The position numbers and the translations under genes were made by a program. Shown one piece after another: positions 57,696 through 64,000 of a DNA stretch of 64,000 bases. The notes under the pieces are model-generated. The model was not told the DNA's origin. It saw nothing but the letters and a program-made list of their open reading frames with translations, and did not search any database. The DNA is from Mercurialis annua. Its lineage: Eukaryota > Streptophyta > Magnoliopsida > Malpighiales > Euphorbiaceae. The DNA lies in NCBI RefSeq assembly GCF_937616625.2, contig NC_065574.1, positions 13,332,501 to 13,396,500 on the forward strand, read 5' to 3'. Within the stretch, counting starts at the first letter, position 1, and each line of letters begins with the position of its first letter.

Positions 57696-58312
57696 ACATT
57701 CATTTTCTAAATCAAATTTTCCTAATCCTATTTTTATTTTTTACATTTCATTACAGCAGCCATCACTAATTCTAATAAATCAATTATAGCCGTTGTAGCC
57801 ACTAGGACCATCGCTTGAATCGTCGTCGCTTGAACTGTCGTCGTTGCTTCTGGTTGACTCTCTATCAAAAAAGTTTGCTTTTTCTTATTATGGAAATCCT
57901 CCTTTGTTGATGGTGTTGTGTTCACAATAATCACAATTAATTTCTTTTTTCATTTGATTCTTTTGTTTATTCAACAAAAAAGAAACTTAAACACTCTTGA
58001 TCACAGGTAATTTTTTTTTACAAAAGAAATTGTAACGATTGGTTCTTTTGTAATTTATGTTCCTTGATGTGAGTTTCAATTTTAATATTGAGTTTCAATT
58101 TATTTTGTCAAGTTGTGGGTTAAATTGATCCACTTTCACAAATTTGAACTTATTTGATATTTCGTGCCAAATTGAGGGTTTTTTTTTATCATTTACTCAT
58201 TTTAATTGAATTGATTAGAATTTTAATTATAAATTTTTAATTTGAAATATAAAAATAGTAAATATTTGTACATTGTTGTTGCCTATTGTTTTCTATAGTT
58301 AAGTTTGTAATT

Positions 58313-58628
58313 GGTTTAAATGCACAAAAAATCAGCAACTTTCGCGTGTTTTTGGTATTTAACATAATCTTTTAATTTTGGCAAAAAAGTACATGAACTT
58401 TCAAAACTTTGCAATTAAAGACACGAGCACTATTTTGGATCTAAAACGGCACCATATTAGATTAAAACGGCGCCGTTTTGGATGTAAAATGACACTTTTT
58501 TCGAAAGAAAACACACGTGGTCTTAATTGCAAAAAATTGAAAAATTCATGTTAAATATGCCAAAATTAAAAGATTATGTTAAAAATTAAAAATACGCAGA
58601 AGTTTGTGATCTTTTGTACGTTTAAGCC
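58313..58628. mobile_element. MITE with perfect 9-bp target duplication
   Basis: GGTTTAAATGCACAAAAAATC and GATCTTTTGTACGTTTAAGCC are inverted ends; arms continue through AATCTTTTAATTTTGGCA/TGCCAAAATTAAAAGATT. TTTGTAATT flanks at 58304-58312 and 58629-58637. The centre repeats AAAACGGCGCCGTTTT-like palindromes. Confidence 0.92.
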
Positions 58629-58989
58629 TTTGTAATTTTAACTTTTACACATAAGTACCACAAAATTTAATTAATTAGAATTAGTTTAGTTGTATCTTTC
58701 ATACTTAAGAATTTTTCCTTCACCTATATGAATGTAAAGAAGATATTTGTTTTACAAAAAGGATGGGCTAATGGACCCCATCATGCAAAGGATACATCCG
58801 CCACTGGTAATCCAAGTGTATATTTACCTTTTTTCCAATTTCAACTTTAAACATGAAATTCATGAGTATTTGGTATGTGGCTCCAACATTTTTCAGACTA
58901 TTGCCTCATAGTAATATGTCCCCCTAGTTTATGAATGAGGTTTTTTATTAATCCTCCTCTTTTATGAGGATCTGGTGGTAGCCCTGAGT

Positions 58990-59890
58990 TGCATCCGCCG
59001 TGCTATTTATAAGCTATGTCCAATTGTCGAATCCACTAATTGATCGATATCTAGTAGTGGATAGCTATATTCAGGACATGCTTTGTTTAGATCTGTGTAG
59101 TCAACACACATTATATTCTTCCCATTCGCCTTCTTTACGATCACTACGTTGGAAATCCATTTAGAGTAGTGAATCCCCCCGACAAACTTTGTCTTTAGCA
59201 ATTCATCCACCTCTTCTGATATTATTCTCTATTTTTATGTTGAGAATTTTCTTTTCTTTTGCTTTATTGCCGCTACCACTCCCGCCATATTGAGCTCATG
59301 GGTAATGACGTGAGGGCCAATCCAAATAAAATTCGAGGCCTTAGAGGCGAAGGTTCCCACATTTGTTCGTAGAACCGTCTTGGAATCTGCTCGTAGTTTT
59401 AGGGTTAGGTTCTTCCTAGTGTTGACTTTCTTCTTTTCTTCTAGCTTTAGCAGCAACATTCGCCTTTCTAGCTTGCATTCTTTTTCATCTATATCATGGT
59501 TCGAAAAAAATTCTATCGGTATCGACTAATGTAATTCTTCCACTAATAGATCATAGAATTTTGTAGCTATCTTTTGATCTCCTTTGATCATAATGACCCC
59601 TTTCTCAATCGGAAATTTCATGGTCAAAGCCCTTATGATGGTGGCTAAATCATGGAGAAAATATTTCCCTAAGATTCCATTATACGATAAATTTATATCC
59701 ACCATAGTAAATAGTGTCACAGTCTTTTTATTTACTCCCTTCTCTAGTCTAACCATGATTGTCACTATACCTAGAGAGTTTATAGGCGGATCCCGAATCC
59801 CGAGAGTCGAACGGAAACCCCTTATATTTTCACGAAAAGTCATATTTAGTGAAAATATATTAAAAATAATCACCTCTTATATTTTCATAT
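58990..59890 (-). mobile_element. Ty3/gypsy pol remnant (protease to RT)
   Basis: On the minus strand from 59873: LSYNGILGKYFLHDLATII (end of the aspartic protease region), then HELNMAGVVAAIKQKKRKF at about 59240-59300, then the RT start HYSKWISNVVIVKKANGKN and CVDYTDLNKACPEYSYPL at about 59040-59160, ending GHSL. Frame breaks separate the pieces; RT after its first motifs, RNase H and integrase are absent. Family match is to the Tat/Ogre-like group, as with the gag remnant at 1-1860, but I cannot show they were one element. Confidence 0.88.
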
Positions 59891-59947
59891 CATTTAAATT
59901 CACTTTTGAAAGTGTACGTGTTTTGAAAAAGAGTCACCAAAACTCCA

Positions 59948-60172
59948 AGAAGCAGGTGAGTTGGTAAGACATTCCCCTAATTTAAATGAGGTCGCTAGTT
60001 CGAACCGTACTCATGTATGCAGTCGTTGAAAATTTGGAGACAGATTTTTTCCTCCCGTAAGGGACCTACCCAGTTCGAGTAGGGATTAGTTTGAATGTGA
60101 AAGGTTTAAAAGTGTCGTCTCATAATTGGGACTTGTTCGGGACAACTCATAAAATTAGCAAAAACAAAAAAA
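59948..60172 (+). mobile_element. SINE family B copy 2
   Basis: CAGGTGAGTTGGTAAGAC (A box-like) and GAGGTCGCTAGTTCGAACC (B box) match copy 1 at 31331, and the body shares CCCGTAAGGGACCTACCC and TAGTTTGAATGTGAAAGG. It ends in an A-rich tail. AGTCAC words on both sides may be the target duplication. Confidence 0.8.
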
Positions 60173-60396
60173 AGTCACGAATAATCCAAATCTATTTAAT
60201 GGGTATTTGATTCTGTAGGTTACTCAACTTTTATTTTGTAACAAAATAATCACTGAACTTAAAAACGCTACAAAGTAATCACCGAACTTTGTTTTTTGTA
60301 ACACAGGGAAGTCACTCACTATATTCCGACTTATTTTTACTTATATGTAATTTTCTCTCCCCTTTTCTTTTCTTCTCTTTCCCTTCAAAACCCTAA

Positions 60397-60400
<4 letters not shown>

Positions 60401-60472
<72 letters not shown>
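60401..60472 (+). repeat. (CT)n microsatellite, about 35 units
   Basis: Uninterrupted TC/CT repeat of about 70 bases inside the TIR element. Confidence 0.98.
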
Positions 60473-60475
<3 letters not shown>

Positions 60476-60524
60476 CTTTCATGATTTATCTTCACTATTA
60501 TTTTTTCACTGTTAGCCAACCAAC

Positions 60525-60665
60525 CACCGCTCATTCTCCGCACCGCCGCGAGCTCCTGAACTCTGATGAGATCCTTCGCGCTAGCAGTCTTCACAACGCA
60601 TACCACCATTCATTCTCTGTACCGCCGTAAGCTCCTTAACTCCGATGAGATCCTTCGCGCCAGAG
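60525..60665 (+). repeat. About 78-bp direct duplication, GC-richer leader-like DNA
   Basis: ACCACCGCTCATTCTC...GATGAGATCCTTCGCGCTAG recurs about 78 bases later as ACCACCATTCATTCTC...GATGAGATCCTTCGCGCCAG. Sits directly after the (CT)n tract. Confidence 0.8.
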
Positions 60666-61826
60666 TCTCCTCCACCCTTTTAATATCTCACTGCCGCTAG
60701 TCTTCTTCACTCCTTCAGCCATCTACAGCCGCCAATTTTTCTCTTCTGGCCGTCGCAAGATTCTGTCCAAGTCGCCATCCTCGCCTTAAACCACCAACCT
60801 TTTAATTTAAAATTTAATTAAGATATTTAAATATGTAATAATGTGAGATTTATTTTTCAGGTTAAATTTGCTTTAAATTAAGGCTACTTTCAGTGTTAGA
60901 TTTATTGTTATATCATAGATCTGTGAGATATATAAATTATAAAGTTTGTTGCGGCGGATGACAGTGACTGATAATGTGGATAGTAGTAGTAGGATTGTAA
61001 AATATAGTTTATTTTATGAATTGTAACTTTTTAATATTTAAATTAATTATTTTGAAATATAAAATATTAGTGTTCATCTTCTCTGAATTTGGAATGTGAA
61101 GCAGGTTGATTAGTGATAGTAATGGTAATGTTGGATGGTGGTTTAAAATATATATTAGGATATAGATAAACAGAGAGTTTAATTAAATGGGAAGTTTAAA
61201 CAAAACGGTGAGTTTTGGTTTTAAATGGAAAAAATGATTAGGCGCATGACATGGCTAATGGATGGGAGCAAGATGGAGGAGAGAGAAGGGGTTTAAAAAT
61301 TCAGTTGTCCATCTAAGCAAAAATAAACCGGAATACAGTGGGTGACTTTCTTGTGTTACAAAAAAATAAAGTTTGTGACTGTTTATTTTAATCACAGCCA
61401 ATTTATCCATATGTCTCTTGGTTGTGATAATAGCAATAATTCTTTTTATTTCTCTGCTGTTTACGGCAGCCCTAATCATACCAAGCGCAATGATTTATGG
61501 AGATATCTTTCTTCTCTTAATGTCGATTCTAATTGGCCTTGGCTTATCGCAGGAGATTTTAATGCTATCCTCAACTCGGAGGATAGGAGTGGAGGCTCTC
61601 GTAATAGGAGTGTTGGGTGTCTTTTTTTTCTCAATTTATGAATTCTAACGCTCTTTTGCAGCTTGAGTTTGTAGGTCCTGGATTCACTTGGCGGCGTGGC
61701 TCCCTTTTCAACGCCTTGACAGATGTGTTAGTAATGATAGCTGGTTACGCATGTTCCCGGATGCCATTACTCATCATCTTCCTCGGATTGCTTCGGATCA
61801 CAGACCCATTCTTATCAAGTTGAATA

Positions 61827-63263
61827 ATGATTTGCTTAGTAGCCATATTCAAAAGCCTTTTTCGTTTTCTTGCTTCTTGGATTACTCATAAGAATTTTAT
61901 TGTTTTTGTTCAAGATTGCTGGAATAACAACAACTCTCTTACTGACAATGTGAGAGTTTTTTCTGATAATGTGCAGGTTTGGAACAGGGAAGTTTTCAGA
62001 AATATTTTTAAACAAAAAAGGGTTCTTATGGAAAGGATTAATGGTATTCAAAAGGCCTTAGAAAATCGCCATTCGAACTTCCTCTCTGATTTGGCAACTC
62101 AGCTTGAAAAAGATCTCAACGACATCCTTTTGAGAGAAGAATCTCTCTGGCTTCAAAAATCCCGTTGCAACTGGATTTTGCTTGGTGACAGAAATACCTC
62201 CTATTTCCATGCCAGAACTATCTCGAGACGGGAAAAAAATTGTATTTATTCTCTTAAGGATGCGGCTGGGAATTGGAGTAATGATGAGGACTCTCTCCGT
62301 TCTATGGTTGTCTCCTTCTTCATAGACCTCTATACCGAGGATGATGTAGCCAGACCTGTTTACTCGGTTCGTAATTGCTTCCCTTTGATGGAGGACAGTA
62401 TGGTGTTAACGCTGAATAAAGAGATCACCCACAGTGATTGCCATCAAGCTCTTTTCCAAATGAATCCTTGGAAGGCGTCGGGTATTGATGGGATTCCTGC
62501 TGGGTTTTATCAAAATCAATGGAGCGTTGTTGGTCCGGTTCTCAGTGATATGGTTCTTAAAATTTTCAAGGATGGAGTTATGGATCCAGAGATCAACAAA
62601 ACCTTGATTTCCCTTATTCCCAAGTCCAATACCCCTGAATCCATTAAGGATTTTCGCCCCATCAGCTTGTGTACTGTGGTGTACAAAATTGTTACTAAAA
62701 TCATTACGAACAGACTCAAGCAAATCATGCCCCATATTGTTAGTCCTACTCAAGTTAGCTTTGTGGCGGGTCGTAACATCACGGAAAATATCATCATCGC
62801 TCAGGAAGTTGTTCATTCTATGCGCTCGAAGAAAGGCAAAGTTGGTTGGTTTGCCATTAAGGTGGATCTTGAAAAAGCTTATGACCGTCTCAACTGGAAG
62901 TTCATAGAGGACACCCTCCTTGATGCTGGCATTCCGAATCAGCTTATTCATGTGATTATGCATTGTGTCACTTCCTTGCATATGAACCTTCTCTGGAATG
63001 GGTATACCTCGCAAGATTTTAAGCCTTCTAGGGGTATCCGTCAAGGGGATCCTCTTTCGCCTTATATTTTTGTTTTATGCATGAAGCGCCTCTCCCGTCA
63101 TATTGATTTATCTATTCATAATGGTAGATGGCAGCCCATTAAATTAAATAAAAATGGTCCTAATTTGTCTCATCTTTTCTTTGCAGATGACTTGGTTTTG
63201 TTCGGTAAAGCCAATGAGGTTCAAGGGCGCACTATCAAATCTATTAGACCCCGCCCCCTGTGA
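61827..63263 (+). pseudogene. LINE reverse transcriptase, long open part
   Basis: A 478-codon open frame. Contains SRCNWILLGDRNTSYFHA, MNPWKASGIDGIPAGFYQ, DFRPISLCTVVYKIVTKI, FVAGRNITENIIIAQEV, VDLEKAYDRLNW (first catalytic Asp), SRGIRQGDPLSPYIFVLCM and FADDLVLFG (catalytic pair), the expected RT blocks in order. About 15 codons after FADD the frame runs into unrelated sequence and stops where RNase H begins, marking a deletion. Enzyme copies LINE RNA at the nick; not functional without the missing parts. Confidence 0.9.
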
Positions 63264-63757
63264 GTTGGATCAAAATTAACTCTGACGGCACTGTTCGGTC
63301 TCCGGCTAATGATGCATCTTCTGGCGGTTTAGCTCGTGATTGCAATGGAGATTGGATTTTTGGTTATAGCAGACACATTGGCAGATGTTCAGTTTTACAT
63401 GCTGAGTTGTGGGGAGCTTACGACGGTCTCGAGATTGCTTGGTCGAAAGGTTTCAAGAATGTGATTCTTCACATGGACAGTAAGCTTGCTGTTGAAGCTT
63501 TATCGAATAATCCGCCGCATATCAATGCTAATTCTAGTTTGATTTCAAGCATTACTAGACTTATCCAAAGGGATTGGCAAGTGACTATTTGTCATACGTA
63601 TAGGGAAAGCAACCGGTGTGCGGATTGGATGGCAAACTATAGTTTTTCCCTTCTCTTAGGGCGGAGTACTTTTGAGGTTATGCTGAGTGGAGTCTCTTGT
63701 TTGATTCTTGAAGATCTTGCTGGTGTTTCCATGCCCAGAATTTGTAGATTAGTTTAG
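63260..63757 (+). pseudogene. LINE RNase H domain (RVT_3 type)
   Basis: SWIKINSDGTV (first Asp), HAELWGAYDGLEIA (Glu), ILHMDSKLAVEAL (Asp) and YRESNRCADWMANYS (Asp) give all four acidic residues of a plant RNase H. Overlaps the end of the RT frame by four bases. Encoded at the 3' end of the LINE; the preceding bases ACCCCGCCCCCTG resemble the proline-rich joint that normally precedes this domain. Confidence 0.88.
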
Positions 63758-64000
63758 TGTTGTTGTGGCCTTGGCCTATCTCCTTGATAAAGAAAACAAA
63801 AAAATAAAATTTGATGATTATTTTGTAGCGTTTTTAGTTTAGTGATCATTTTAATAAATTAGATAAATGGAGTGACCTATAAAATCAATTACCCCTATTT
63901 AATCCTATATTCGCAATTTCGCATAGATCCCACATAATACAACCCACTAATTTCACTAAAGTTAGATAACTTTAATCATGTAATAAAAATATATGCATGC

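Larger units (their letters stand above)
55481..58203. mobile_element. TIR element (ACTTGGCACGAAATATC arms) holding a LINE fragment and a MITE
   Basis: The left end (AATGAATAAATGAGC ... CAACTTAGCACGAAATATCAA) and the right end (TTGATATTTCGTGCCAAATTG ... CATTTACTCATTTT) are inverted copies over about 100 bases, of the same arm type as 5356-7364. The inside holds the MITE 55651-55944 and a minus-strand LINE remnant. Target duplication not found. Confidence 0.7.
61376..63795 (+). mobile_element. L1-like LINE, 5'-truncated and internally deleted
   Basis: Flanked by an 18-bp duplication with one mismatch (ACAAAAAAATAAAGTTTG at 61358-61375; ACAAAAAAATAAAATTTG at 63796-63813). Starts within the endonuclease domain (AVYGSPNHTKRNDLW, AGDFNAIL), with frame breaks around 61630 and 61720. 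RT follows, then an RNase H domain. The polymerase thumb and zf-RVT region between the FADD motif and RNase H are missing. Confidence 0.93.
60201..63894. mobile_element. TIR element with perfect 9-bp duplication, right arm split by a LINE
   Basis: The left end GGGTATTTGATTCTGTAGG and the right end CCTATAAAATCAATTACCC are inverted copies, and CTATTTAAT flanks at 60192-60200 and 63895-63903. The right arm is interrupted: its inner half is at 61300-61375 and its outer half at 63796-63894. The interior holds a (CT)n tract and a GC-richer leader-like region. No transposase. Confidence 0.9.

Noticed and set aside
62406..63044. 212-codon minus-strand frame
   Set aside because: It lies opposite the LINE reverse transcriptase, whose plus-strand motifs are unmistakable.

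Overview
The window is nuclear DNA of a flowering plant, most likely a eudicot. It is AT-rich, with short GT-AG introns, plant-type genes and a dense mosaic of plant transposable elements. I cannot name the genus from the sequence. No rRNA, tRNA, CRISPR or organellar genes were seen. Several tRNA-like stretches are heads of SINEs.

I can support three host genes, all on the minus strand. (1) A cis-prenyltransferase (dehydrodolichyl diphosphate synthase family) lies at 19032-24563 in two exons, split by a 4.7-kb intron made largely of transposons; a second, broken copy of its 3' part lies at 4355-4980. (2) A six-exon receptor-like cytoplasmic kinase of subfamily VII (PIX13/KIN3-like, 430 residues) lies at 28326-30940. 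(3) An 18-exon gene for N-acetylglucosaminyltransferase I (442 residues), the Golgi enzyme that opens complex N-glycan synthesis, lies at 47577-55339. It includes one U12-type AT-AC intron. Exon joins for the last two were followed by eye and keep frame from start to stop.

The rest is layered mobile DNA. 1-1860: Ty3/gypsy gag remnant. 2.7-4.3 kb: small MITEs. 5.36-7.36 kb: a TIR element with a core of stacked palindromes and a nested Harbinger-type MITE. About 8.87-18.56 kb: a large Mutator-like element (Kaonashi/KI-MULE type) carrying a broken mudrA-like transposase and, convergent to it, a broken DUF1985/ULP1-protease gene. 22.8-24.1 kb: a hAT element inserted in a SINE, and a long-arm MITE. 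26.9-27.4 kb: another palindrome-core element. 31.3-33.1 kb: a SINE, a MITE and a TIR element. 33.7-43.2 kb: a young non-coding LTR retrotransposon (LARD-like) with 2.6-kb LTRs, inserted into the end of an older TIR element. 43.8-45.5 kb: two more palindrome-core elements. 55.5-58.2 kb: an inverted-repeat element containing a LINE fragment. 58.3-60.2 kb: a MITE, a gypsy pol fragment and a SINE. 60.2-63.9 kb: a TIR element whose right arm is split by an internally deleted LINE.

The most notable points are: a family of TIR elements whose cores are runs of different short palindromes sharing a GTCTGTTC-like motif; an apparent new intron in the prenyltransferase gene bounded by a duplicated AGGT segment; a palindromic ACGTG array inside the LTRs that differs in copy number between the two LTRs; the AT-AC intron in the GnTI gene; and a MULE whose two convergent genes share a GTTGATAT-rich intron motif.
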